Assembly (NCBI GenBank): GCA_004525685.1
Contig: SPBW01000081.1
Location: 1-9,495 of the forward strand
Source: Candidatus Atribacteria bacterium
Lineage (GTDB): Bacteria; Bipolaricaulota; Bipolaricaulia; UBA7950; UBA9294
Length of the DNA stretch: 9,495 nucleotides
Direction of reading: 5' to 3'
A program made the position numbers and the translations under genes. Positions 1 to 7,182 of the stretch are shown here, piece after piece. The stretch's first letter is position 1, and each line of letters begins with the position of its first letter. Under the pieces are notes generated by a model. The model did not search any database, had not been told where the DNA came from, and saw only the letters and a program-made list of their open reading frames with translations.

Positions 1-1308
1 AACCAGATCGAGTCGCTTGGCGATCAGGGGGTCCCGGTTGCGTATCTTGGCCTAGATCTGTGGTATCCGTACAAGTACATTGGGCAGGCCCTTCGCTTTG
101 CGCCTGACCCGAGCAAGTACCCGGACGGCATTGGGTCCATTTCCGAGCACTTCGATCTTCCCACTGTACTTCATCTATCAGCCCTGGCAGAAGAGAACGA
201 GTATCAAGCAAACGGGTCTGATCCAGCCTTCTATCGGCACGTGGCCAAGGAACTGCGGAAGCAGGGAGCCGTCGTCGCATGGCATGATTGGCTGCGTACG
301 CAACAGCATCTCTCACCTGCGCTTCGGCGGGATTCGATCGCAGCGGATGCCTGGTTTGGCGGCATGGCGCAAGCGATGGCAGATGAAGGGATCAGTGTGC
401 TCACATGCATGCACACGATGGGAATGGTGCTGCGGTCAACGACTCTGCCCAATGTCATCTCCGCACGCAGCTCCATCGACTACCTGTTCGCGCAATCTGA
501 GGCTCTTGATACGTTGGAGAAGCTAGGCCTTGGCGGATTCAAGGCGGAGGCGACACCTCTACCCGTCATGCGCAGGCAGAATCTGCTTGTCGGGTTCACG
601 TACTACGCATTGGGACTCCTGCCATTCTATGACCTCTTCCTGACTCGCTGGCAGGATGATGTGGGCGGAATCTCTCCGAGAGCGGAGGCCGTCTTGCGTG
701 CGCTGTCATGCGGTCCGATTGGCATAGGCGATGGCCCGGGAATGACGGATGTCGATCTGGTGAATTCACTTGTGTCCCAGGCAGGCGATCTCTTGCAGCC
801 TGACCATCCACCCTATCCAGATTCAGCGTCTCTTGGGCAGGCAATTGAAGTCTTTCGGACCGAGCGCAGAGCGGGTTCAGCCACATGGAACTACATCGTT
901 GCTCTCAATACGACGAGCGCAGAACAACCCTTTGATCTATCGGCGCCAACCGCGGACTGCATCATCTGGGATGGAATAAGGCAACAAGCAGTTGACTGCA
1001 TGCAGGGCATCCTGCCAGCTGGGGAGATCGCCTACTACGTCCTTGCGCCGATGGCTGGGGGAATCGCCCCCATCGGGCTTTGGAATAAGACTGTGCCTGC
1101 GCCAGCACACGTTGTTCACGACGCGCAGTACCGTGATGGATGGACGATCAAGGTTGATGCGAAGCATGAAATCTTTGCCACATGGGCGCCGGCCCCCATC
1201 GTCATCAAGGATCAGGATGGTCGCGAACTTCCACAGGAGATGAATGGCCCCTTCGTTCTCACGATGCTTGGTGAGGGCGTGTCGTCGCTGCATATAGCCA
1301 GGAGGTGA
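1..1308 (+). CDS. Raffinose synthase/Sip1-like (GH36-related) glycosidase, 3' part
   Basis: The frame is open from the first base, so the N-terminus lies upstream and 435 residues are visible. I assign it to the uncharacterised bacterial relatives of raffinose synthase/Sip1 alpha-galactosidases, a GH36-like TIM barrel followed by a beta-sandwich. The best marker is a segment near visible residues 235-250 (ALSCGPIGIGDGPGM) followed by a 'DLLQPDHPPYPD' block, which resembles the conserved end of the barrel in that family. An AWHDW motif at residues 93-97 (Asp96, bases 286-288) matches the position where relatives carry an 'xQDW' acidic residue. It is a candidate catalytic Asp, by inference. The C-terminal roughly 150 residues look all-beta. 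No signal peptide can be judged. The TGA stop lies inside the ribosome binding site of the next gene, so the two are probably translationally coupled. Context suggests action on an alpha-linked oligosaccharide, but the substrate (alpha-galactoside or alpha-glucoside) is unknown. Family membership is moderately sure; activity is not. Confidence 0.72.
   Translation, partial: NQIESLGDQGVPVAYLGLDLWYPYKYIGQALRFAPDPSKYPDGIGSISEHFDLPTVLHLSALAEENEYQANGSDPAFYRHVAKELRKQGAVVAWHDWLRTQQHLSPALRRDSIAADAWFGGMAQAMADEGISVLTCMHTMGMVLRSTTLPNVISARSSIDYLFAQSEALDTLEKLGLGGFKAEATPLPVMRRQNLLVGFTYYALGLLPFYDLFLTRWQDDVGGISPRAEAVLRALSCGPIGIGDGPGMTDVDLVNSLVSQAGDLLQPDHPPYPDSASLGQAIEVFRTERRAGSATWNYIVALNTTSAEQPFDLSAPTADCIIWDGIRQQAVDCMQGILPAGEIAYYVLAPMAGGIAPIGLWNKTVPAPAHVVHDAQYRDGWTIKVDAKHEIFATWAPAPIVIKDQDGRELPQEMNGPFVLTMLGEGVSSLHIARR
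1301..1305 (+). promoter_or_regulatory. Ribosome binding site of the GH57 gene, overlapping the upstream stop
   Basis: GGAGG at 1301-1305 sits 8 nt before the ATG at 1314. It is directly followed by the TGA stop (1306-1308) of the upstream gene. This spacing favours ATG 1314 as the start over the in-frame GTG at 1305, which lies inside the binding site itself. The arrangement suggests that ribosomes finishing the upstream gene reinitiate here. Confidence 0.8.
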
Positions 1309-1313
1309 CTCAC

Positions 1314-4220
1314 ATGAGACAGGTTTGTGGAGTGCTGATTCTCTGCCTGCTCATTGTTGCTGTTGTGTCGTCGTTGGGATTGGCAGAGAAGGCTCCGCTG
1401 AATCTTGCCATCGTATGGCATCAACATCAGCCCATGTACTGGAATCGGCTGACAAAGGAATACGAACTCCCGTGGGCTCGCATTCATGGAGTACAGGAAT
1501 ATATCGATACCGCGCGCATTTCGGCCGAGTATCCAGACGTCCACGTAACCTTCAACTTGCAGCCAAGCCTGCTCTGGCAACTTGAGGACTACGCGACGAT
1601 CACCCTCGAGGAAGCAGCGCTGGGTGGCCTCTATCAATATATCGGCGCCGTGGACAACCATCTGAAATGGATCTGGGCGTTGGCGACGGATCCAACTGGA
1701 TTGTCGGCTGAGGACCGCGCATCGGCGCAAGACCAGTTCTTCTGGCTAAACGGTTATATGTTCGATGACGATGCGAACGATCCCTACTACGATGGGGCTT
1801 ATGCGCAGCTCAACATGCTGGCGGATTCCATCGAGCTGTCGGATCAGCAATTGCTCGATGCAGCCGCGCTGTTCTTGCTGTGGCAAACGTCTCCAGAGCT
1901 TCACGAAGCGTATGGACTGATCGGCTTTCGCGATCACACAGGGTTCACTGTGGATGACGTCATCGTCCTGATGCAAGCGCAGATGGCCATCCTCCAAGAC
2001 GTCGTCACTGCCTATCAAGCGATCGTTCCTCTTGGTAATGAGCTGATCACAAGCCCGTTCTACCATCCCATCATGCCGCTTCTCATCGAGCATGGCTGGT
2101 CGCAAGACGTGATGGGCCAGCTGCAAGCAGGACAGGATCAACATCAGAGGTTGTTGGGCATCCCCGCTGTCGGGGTCTGGTCGCCCGAGCAAGCTGTCTC
2201 TGAAGCAGCGATCAGCCTGTTAGGAGACGCTGGCTTCCAATGGACGTCTGCCGATGAAGGCATTCTCGCCCAAGCACTTGGGCATACGCCTTCTCTCAGC
2301 GAACTCACGACAGCCCATACGTGGGATGGTGTCACGATGTTCTTCCGCGACACCGAACTGTCCAACAAGATCAGTTTCGCCTATGGCAACAAACCGACGG
2401 CCGAGGCCGTCGACGACTTCATGGGTGAGATGGCCACAGTGTGGAATGCGCTAGAGGATCCGACAGATCACGTGTTGACGTTGGCGATGGATGGTGAGAA
2501 CTGGATGTTCTTGGCCGGATATCCCAATAACGGAAGAACGTTCCTACGAGCGCTCTATGAATCCCTACGCGAAGCGAACTGGATGAACACCGTCACGCCA
2601 GGTCAGCTCCTCGCGGAAGGGGTCACGTCCATGCCTCTGTCCACAGTACCAACGGGATCTTGGGCGGGTGACCTGTCCACCTGGAGCGGAGAGTCAGACG
2701 AGGACGAAGCTTGGGCGCGATTGGCGAGCGCCAGGATCCTGGTCGCGAATGCGGGGGACGCGGCAGATGCCCTGGAAGCGATCTATGCAGCAGAAGGGTC
2801 GGATTGGTTCTGGTGGTACGGAACCGATCAGGATTCCAATACGGATGACTTGTTTGACTGGCTCTTCAAGGCTCATCTAACAGGTGCCTATGCTGCTGTG
2901 GGTGCTGATATCCCCGACGTACTTGGCTTGCGACTGGTTCCTCCTTCGATTGAGAATCTGGGGGAGGTCGTTCCCGTGATCGATGGGGCCATCAGTGAGG
3001 GCGAGGGTTGGGATGAGGCTGTGATCTTGCACGGCACGGGCGAACTCGTGGAAATGAGATTGGCGTACAAGGAGACCAACCTCATCGTGGTCGTGGAAAC
3101 GTCTGTTGACCCTGTCTCATGGATCGGCGAGGAGGATCTCTACCTGAGCCTCTACACCTCTGGCGCGCTTGGCGCACCAGCCAATGTTTCGACGCGATTC
3201 TCTGGGCAGCAACTCGGTTTTGAACTTGCCAATGCCATGCAGATACGATTTAGCAAGATCGATCCAGATGGTACGGGCGTCGTCTCCAGGTATGCTGCCA
3301 ACGGAAGCGGTGGTTGGCGTTATGCGTCATCTATCGGGACCGCGGCCGCGCGGGCAGTTCGTATCGGAGAGCGCATCGAATTCTCGATTCCGTTCTCAGA
3401 AGTCGGCATCGAACCCGGCAAGTCGACCACGTTGGCGCTCGTGCTTGAGCGCCCCAATGAGACGCTGGATGTGTTGCCGCAGACGCCTGTTCTCGCTGGG
3501 ATTCCAACCCTCATTCAGGGCGTCGAGCGTTTCTCAGTCGAAGACCCGGCTGGCGATGATCACGGATTGGGCACGTACATCTATCCGCTGAGCGATGAGA
3601 TTGGTGACGACGTCTTCGACTTGCTCGCGTATCGGGTGTTCGATTCTGATGACCGTTGGCAGCTTGCGTTCGATTTTGCGGCACTAACCAACGAATGGGG
3701 AGGGCCGCAAGGCTTCAGTCATCCGATTCTCTATCTCTATTTCGATGTAACAGAAGGCGGCCAAGTCGAAAGCTCTGAAGAGGCTGCGGCTGCCCATGTA
3801 TCTATGGACCCGGAGCATCCGTGGGATACCTTCATTCGAGTTGCTGGATGGCCTTCCTACGGGCGCCATTTGTGGACGGCTGCTGGCGAAGGGCCCCTGC
3901 TTGTGGAAGTTGCCTCTGATCCCAAGCGAGGGAGAATCATTGTGACCATTCCCAAGTCAATCATGCCGAAGATCGAAGGGTGGCACTACGTACTTGTCGG
4001 GTCGCAGGATGGATACGGAGAGAACTACCTTCGCGGCATTGCAGCGACTGCTGCGGAGTGGGTGGGCGGAGGTAATCCCAGTCCTTTCTGGGCGCCTCAG
4101 ATTTACGATTACCTTGCCCCGTCTTCGATGTCGCAAGAAGCCATTCTCTCCTCGTACGACGAAGTCCTACAACACTACGCAACACTTGTCCCAATCCTTA
4201 TCGAATTCAACAATCCCTAG
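1314..4220 (+). CDS. Secreted GH57 alpha-amylase/amylopullulanase-type glucan hydrolase
   Basis: This 968-residue exported enzyme is predicted to cut alpha-1,4 and possibly alpha-1,6 bonds in starch, glycogen or pullulan. Residues 1-24 form a signal peptide with a hydrophobic core and an alanine cleavage region. The GH57 barrel follows. HQHQP at 36-40 is conserved region 1. VWSPEQ holds the likely nucleophile Glu292. FFRDTELS holds the likely acid/base Asp346. DGENW at 393-397 and YPNNGRTFLRALYE at 403-416 are the late conserved regions. The helical extension carries the WFWWYG block at 498-503. From about 550 to 735 there is a beta-rich domain of CBM9/DOMON-like appearance (VIDGAISEGEGW). 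Residues 740-965 resemble the glucodextranase/amylopullulanase C-terminal domain, marked by DPAGDDHGLGTYIYP at 744-758. No lipobox, sortase signal or S-layer domain is visible. The enzyme probably generates the maltodextrins taken up by malEFG downstream. GH57 membership is secure; endo-amylase versus amylopullulanase cannot be decided from sequence. Confidence 0.9.
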   Translation: MRQVCGVLILCLLIVAVVSSLGLAEKAPLNLAIVWHQHQPMYWNRLTKEYELPWARIHGVQEYIDTARISAEYPDVHVTFNLQPSLLWQLEDYATITLEEAALGGLYQYIGAVDNHLKWIWALATDPTGLSAEDRASAQDQFFWLNGYMFDDDANDPYYDGAYAQLNMLADSIELSDQQLLDAAALFLLWQTSPELHEAYGLIGFRDHTGFTVDDVIVLMQAQMAILQDVVTAYQAIVPLGNELITSPFYHPIMPLLIEHGWSQDVMGQLQAGQDQHQRLLGIPAVGVWSPEQAVSEAAISLLGDAGFQWTSADEGILAQALGHTPSLSELTTAHTWDGVTMFFRDTELSNKISFAYGNKPTAEAVDDFMGEMATVWNALEDPTDHVLTLAMDGENWMFLAGYPNNGRTFLRALYESLREANWMNTVTPGQLLAEGVTSMPLSTVPTGSWAGDLSTWSGESDEDEAWARLASARILVANAGDAADALEAIYAAEGSDWFWWYGTDQDSNTDDLFDWLFKAHLTGAYAAVGADIPDVLGLRLVPPSIENLGEVVPVIDGAISEGEGWDEAVILHGTGELVEMRLAYKETNLIVVVETSVDPVSWIGEEDLYLSLYTSGALGAPANVSTRFSGQQLGFELANAMQIRFSKIDPDGTGVVSRYAANGSGGWRYASSIGTAAARAVRIGERIEFSIPFSEVGIEPGKSTTLALVLERPNETLDVLPQTPVLAGIPTLIQGVERFSVEDPAGDDHGLGTYIYPLSDEIGDDVFDLLAYRVFDSDDRWQLAFDFAALTNEWGGPQGFSHPILYLYFDVTEGGQVESSEEAAAAHVSMDPEHPWDTFIRVAGWPSYGRHLWTAAGEGPLLVEVASDPKRGRIIVTIPKSIMPKIEGWHYVLVGSQDGYGENYLRGIAATAAEWVGGGNPSPFWAPQIYDYLAPSSMSQEAILSSYDEVLQHYATLVPILIEFNNP

Positions 4221-4228
4221 GAGGTGAT
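4220..4228 (+). promoter_or_regulatory. Apparently orphan strong Shine-Dalgarno sequence
   Basis: GGAGGTGAT directly follows (and shares one base with) the GH57 stop TAG. It is nearly ideal for pairing with the 16S rRNA 3' end. The nearest starts are ATG 4227, which is followed at once by TGA, and GTG 4229, which is too close and only adds 27 polar residues in front of the malE signal peptide. The first eight bases, GGAGGTGA, are identical to those at the preceding gene junction (1301-1308). It could be a remnant junction, a ribosome-holding site or a translated minimal leader. Confidence 0.45.
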
Positions 4229-4294
4229 GTGAAGGAGCGCATCAAGGAAGTTTGCATTGGGGGATCAAAGAGGTTTACACAAGGTTCATGCTTC

Positions 4295-4301
4295 AAGGAG
4301 G
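4295..4301 (+). promoter_or_regulatory. Ribosome binding site of malE
   Basis: AAGGAGG sits 8 nt before ATG 4310. This fixes the start that places a normal signal peptide at the N-terminus. Longer in-frame options starting at GTG 4229 would bury that signal behind 27 polar residues. Confidence 0.85.
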
Positions 4302-4309
4302 CGTTGACC

Positions 4310-5506
4310 ATGAAGAGAGTCTCACTCGTACTACTCGGATTACTGCTCATTACCGGGCTCGTCGTTACAGCGAGCGAAGCGGGCAAATTGCTCATTTGGG
4401 CGGACGACACGCGGACACCAATCATGCTAAAGGTCGCAAAGGACTTCACGGCTGCCTATGGTGTCGAGGTTGTCGTCCAGGAACTCGATTTCGGTGGCAT
4501 GAGGGGCCAATTGGCGACCGCTGGACCGGCGGGCGAGGGCCCGGACATTCTCATCGGCGCCCACGACTGGCTTGGCGAGCTTATCCTGAACGGCTTGATC
4601 GAACCGGTCATTCTCACGCCGGCGATCATTGCGGATTTTAACCCTGTCGCCATCGACGCATTCAGCTGGGGCAATCTGCTCTATGGCGTGCCCTATGCCA
4701 CGGAAAACGTCGCGCTCGTTCGCAACACGGACCTCGTACCCGAAGCACCGACGACGTTCGAAGAACTGCTGACCGTCGCAGCGGCGTTGACCGATCTGGA
4801 CGCCGGTGAATATGGGTTCTTGATTCAAGAACCGGATCCGTTCCATACGTTTGCGCTGCATACGGCTGGCGGCGGATACATCTTTGGCAAGGACGCAGAC
4901 GGCGTGCTTGACCCTTGCGACCTTGGCCTTGACAACGCGGGTTCCATTGCCGGAGCCATCCTCCTTGACCAAATGGTCAAAGATGGCATCGAGATCGCTG
5001 GCGCCGGGTATAACGAAGTCACTGGCGCATTCAATTCTGGCAAGCTCGGCATGATGATCGGTGGGCCTTGGACCCTTCCAGGCGCCAAGGCAGAAGGCAT
5101 CAACTACGCCATTTCGGCTATCCCGCCGATCAACGGGAATGCTCCTGGCGTGTTCGTCGGTGTTCAGGGATTCATGATCAGTGCGTTCAGCGATAACAAG
5201 GTTCTTGCGAACCTGTTTATCAAAGACTTCCTGATTTCTACAGACGTCATGCTGGGCCTCTATATTGAAGGAGACCGCCCGCCGGCATACCTGCCTGCTC
5301 TGGCGTTCTTGGCTGGCAATGAGGACATTCAGGGATTCGCTGCTGCTGCTGCAACAGCCGTTCCGATGCCCAAGATTGCTGAGATGAATTCGGTCTGGTC
5401 TTCATGGTCTAACGCACTTGAATTGATCGTGAATCAGACTCAGGATCCGACGACGGCGATGCAGGATGCTGCGGCTGAGATTCGCGCCCTGCTTGGCTGC
5501 GACTAG
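4310..5506 (+). CDS. malE: Maltose/maltodextrin-binding protein of an ABC importer
   Basis: This 398-residue family 1 solute-binding protein captures maltose or maltodextrins outside the cytoplasmic membrane and delivers them to MalFG. Residues 1-24 are a Sec signal peptide (basic start, leucine-rich core, end TASEA). There is no cysteine at the cleavage site, so the protein should be soluble in a periplasm-like space and not a lipoprotein. The mature part begins GKLLIWADD, like the KLVIW start of MalE. Family blocks follow: GPDILIGAHDWLGE at 78-90, YGVPYATENVALVRN near 125-139, GGGYIFGKDADG at 187-198, the sugar-pocket segment MMIGGPW at 248-254, FVGVQGFMIS at 282-291, and a late aromatic cluster SVWSSW at 361-366. 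The length is normal. It has only two cysteines, Cys203 and Cys397 next to the C-terminus. A strong hairpin follows, as is common after highly expressed binding-protein genes. A maltodextrin specificity is supported by both alignment-like blocks and neighbours. Confidence 0.92.
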   Translation: MKRVSLVLLGLLLITGLVVTASEAGKLLIWADDTRTPIMLKVAKDFTAAYGVEVVVQELDFGGMRGQLATAGPAGEGPDILIGAHDWLGELILNGLIEPVILTPAIIADFNPVAIDAFSWGNLLYGVPYATENVALVRNTDLVPEAPTTFEELLTVAAALTDLDAGEYGFLIQEPDPFHTFALHTAGGGYIFGKDADGVLDPCDLGLDNAGSIAGAILLDQMVKDGIEIAGAGYNEVTGAFNSGKLGMMIGGPWTLPGAKAEGINYAISAIPPINGNAPGVFVGVQGFMISAFSDNKVLANLFIKDFLISTDVMLGLYIEGDRPPAYLPALAFLAGNEDIQGFAAAAATAVPMPKIAEMNSVWSSWSNALELIVNQTQDPTTAMQDAAAEIRALLGCD

Positions 5507-5514
5507 TTGATCGA

Positions 5515-5541
5515 GTGGGACCGCCCTGCGGGCGGTCCCAC
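5515..5541 (+). terminator. malE-malF intergenic hairpin (attenuator or mRNA-stabilising stem)
   Basis: GTGGGACCGCCC (5515-5526) pairs perfectly with GGGCGGTCCCAC (5530-5541) around a 3-nt TGC loop, giving a 12-bp GC-rich stem. One more A-T pair is possible outside. The following bases (TTCTAAAAC) are only weakly U-rich, so it is not a textbook full-strength terminator. Placed 8 nt after the malE stop and 15 nt before malF, it probably lets binding-protein mRNA accumulate over permease mRNA, by partial termination or by blocking 3' decay. Confidence 0.8.
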
Positions 5542-5556
5542 TTCTAAAACAAACTC

Positions 5557-7182
5557 ATGATTTGGCGATATATAGCAAAGCACGTAGCGAAAGTGGTCCT
5601 GCTGGGGACCCTGATTGGCGTCTCAATCTATGTGACCTTCGTCTTGTTGACCAAGGGAATGTACGTCCCGGCAGCCATGCCGCTTATCGGCTCTGTTTCC
5701 ATCGCCTACATCTTCCTAACAGAGAAGCGCTACCCCTTGCGATGGCTCGTTCCGGGTCTGATCTTTCTGATCGTCATGGTCGTCTACCCGATCGGGTATA
5801 CGGTCGTCTCGTCCTTCACCAACGTAGGTACGGGCCACATGTTGGCCAAGGACCAGGCGATCGATCAGTTACTAGACCGCTCTTTCGCTCCCGCTGACGC
5901 CCTGAGCTACACATTCACGGTGTTCGCCAAGAACGCGAACAATGACTTGGCCCTGCTCCTTGAGTCTGGCGAGGAGCGGATTCTCTATCTTCACGGAGAA
6001 GCGACAGCCGTTGCAGTGGATGATCCTCGTCTTATCGATGATGACGGCGACGGGGAGCCTGATCGATTCACAGATTTCGCGCGGCTATCCATCCCGCAAA
6101 TCGTACCGATGCTTTCGACCCTTGAGACCTACAGGATCGAGTTCGAGAGTAAGACGATTGGGTTGGAGAGTCTGACTGAGTTTCGTACGCGCACGCCCAC
6201 CTATGTCTATGATGCAGATGCGGAAACGATGATCGACCAGCAAACCGGCATCGTGTACACGGCGCTGGAAGGCATCTTTACAGACCAAAATGGCGAGGAA
6301 ATCTATCCTGGATACAAGGTTAAGGTGGGGATACGCAATTACATCAATCTCCTCACGAATCCCAGGATTGCGGGTCCGTTTGCCATGGTTTTTCTGTGGA
6401 CGTTCGCGTTCGCGTTCTTGACCGTGCTACTGAACTTCGGCCTGGGGCTTTCCACAGCGATTCTGCTCAACGATCCCTATTTGCGATTTCGAACATTGTA
6501 TCGCGTTGTGATGATCATCCCGTATGCCATTCCGGCGTTCGTCACGATACTTGTCTGGCGGGGAATGCTCAACCAGCACTTCGGCATCATCAACAAGATG
6601 ATCGTCTCTTCCGCACGCATGATCGACTCTGCCGTCAACTACATCGCCGTCCATGGTTTCAACACGACGGCTGTGTTATTCGGCGACGTTTCCAAGATAG
6701 GCTGGCTTGCCGATGGGACGTTGGCGAAGATCTCCGTTCTGTTGGTGAATTTGTGGCTTGGTTATCCCTACATGATGCTGATCTGCCTTGGCGCACTGCA
6801 GTCCATTCCGAAGTCTCTTTATGAGGCGGCGCGTGTTGACGGTGCCAGTTGGTGGCAGCAATTCCGTAACATCACCTTGCCGCTTCTTCTCATGCCACTT
6901 GCCCCACTCTTGGTGGGGGCGTTTGCGTTCAATTTCAACAACTTCACGCTCATCTGGCTGCTTACAGAGGGGCGGCCTGCGATTGCTGGAGCGACTACGC
7001 CCGCTGGACAGACCGACATTCTGCTCAGCTATACCTATCGGCTCGCATTCGAGGGAGCGAGAGGCAACCAACTAGGACTCGCGGCAGCAGTTGCCACGGT
7101 GATCTTCGTGATCATTGCCACCATCAGTGCTATCAACTTCCGAATGACGGGCGCACTTGAGGAGCTGAGTAAGAATGTATGA
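5557..7182 (+). CDS. malF: Maltose/maltodextrin ABC permease, MalF type
   Basis: This 541-residue membrane subunit pairs with MalG to form the import channel. Eight hydrophobic segments are visible at about 12-32, 36-54, 63-84, 273-295, 313-336, 391-412, 445-466 and 504-526, the same count as in E. coli MalF. Between the third and fourth lies a soluble loop of about 188 residues, the counterpart of the MalF P2 loop that contacts the binding protein. This loop holds a DxDxDGxxD motif at 161-169. The EAA loop that docks the ATPase begins EAARVDGASWWQQF at 423-436. The MalF hallmarks NLWLGYPYMM (398-407), FAFNFNNFTLIWLLT (456-470) and TTPAGQTDILLSYTYR (480-495) are strong. The start is ATG 5557: an in-frame TAA at 5545 excludes anything longer, yet no Shine-Dalgarno sequence precedes it. 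The extracellular loop between segments 5 and 6 (about 340-390) seems longer than in E. coli. The last 8 bases overlap malG. Confidence 0.93.
   Translation: MIWRYIAKHVAKVVLLGTLIGVSIYVTFVLLTKGMYVPAAMPLIGSVSIAYIFLTEKRYPLRWLVPGLIFLIVMVVYPIGYTVVSSFTNVGTGHMLAKDQAIDQLLDRSFAPADALSYTFTVFAKNANNDLALLLESGEERILYLHGEATAVAVDDPRLIDDDGDGEPDRFTDFARLSIPQIVPMLSTLETYRIEFESKTIGLESLTEFRTRTPTYVYDADAETMIDQQTGIVYTALEGIFTDQNGEEIYPGYKVKVGIRNYINLLTNPRIAGPFAMVFLWTFAFAFLTVLLNFGLGLSTAILLNDPYLRFRTLYRVVMIIPYAIPAFVTILVWRGMLNQHFGIINKMIVSSARMIDSAVNYIAVHGFNTTAVLFGDVSKIGWLADGTLAKISVLLVNLWLGYPYMMLICLGALQSIPKSLYEAARVDGASWWQQFRNITLPLLLMPLAPLLVGAFAFNFNNFTLIWLLTEGRPAIAGATTPAGQTDILLSYTYRLAFEGARGNQLGLAAAVATVIFVIIATISAINFRMTGALEELSKNV

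Noticed and set aside
1305..1313. GTG start at 1305 for the GH57 gene, adding three residues.
   Set aside because: It lies within the Shine-Dalgarno GGAGG. ATG 1314 has proper 8-nt spacing and gives a normal signal peptide.
1212..1730. Minus-strand open frame (172 codons) crossing the first gene junction.
   Set aside because: It overlaps two well-supported plus-strand genes, has no family motif, and is best explained as a shadow frame.
4274..4279. TTTACA, a -35-like hexamer upstream of malE.
   Set aside because: No acceptable -10 lies 16-18 nt downstream; that position falls in the AAGGAGG ribosome binding site.
4229..4309. GTG start at 4229 giving MalE a 27-residue extension.
   Set aside because: It is too close to its ribosome binding site and would place a polar segment before the signal peptide. 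ATG 4310 has its own AAGGAGG.
4427..4972. Long minus-strand open frame (181 codons) within malE.
   Set aside because: It lies wholly inside a confidently assigned gene, has no ribosome binding site or recognisable motif, and its arginine-rich, low-complexity composition is typical of an antisense shadow frame.
5339..5353. Short GCT/CTG-type triplet repeat in malE.
   Set aside because: It encodes an alanine run (AAAAA near residues 344-348) in a helical part and is explained by coding; too short to be a notable repeat.
6402..6418. GCGTTC tandem repeat in malF.
   Set aside because: It encodes alternating Phe-Ala in a transmembrane segment; ordinary coding sequence.
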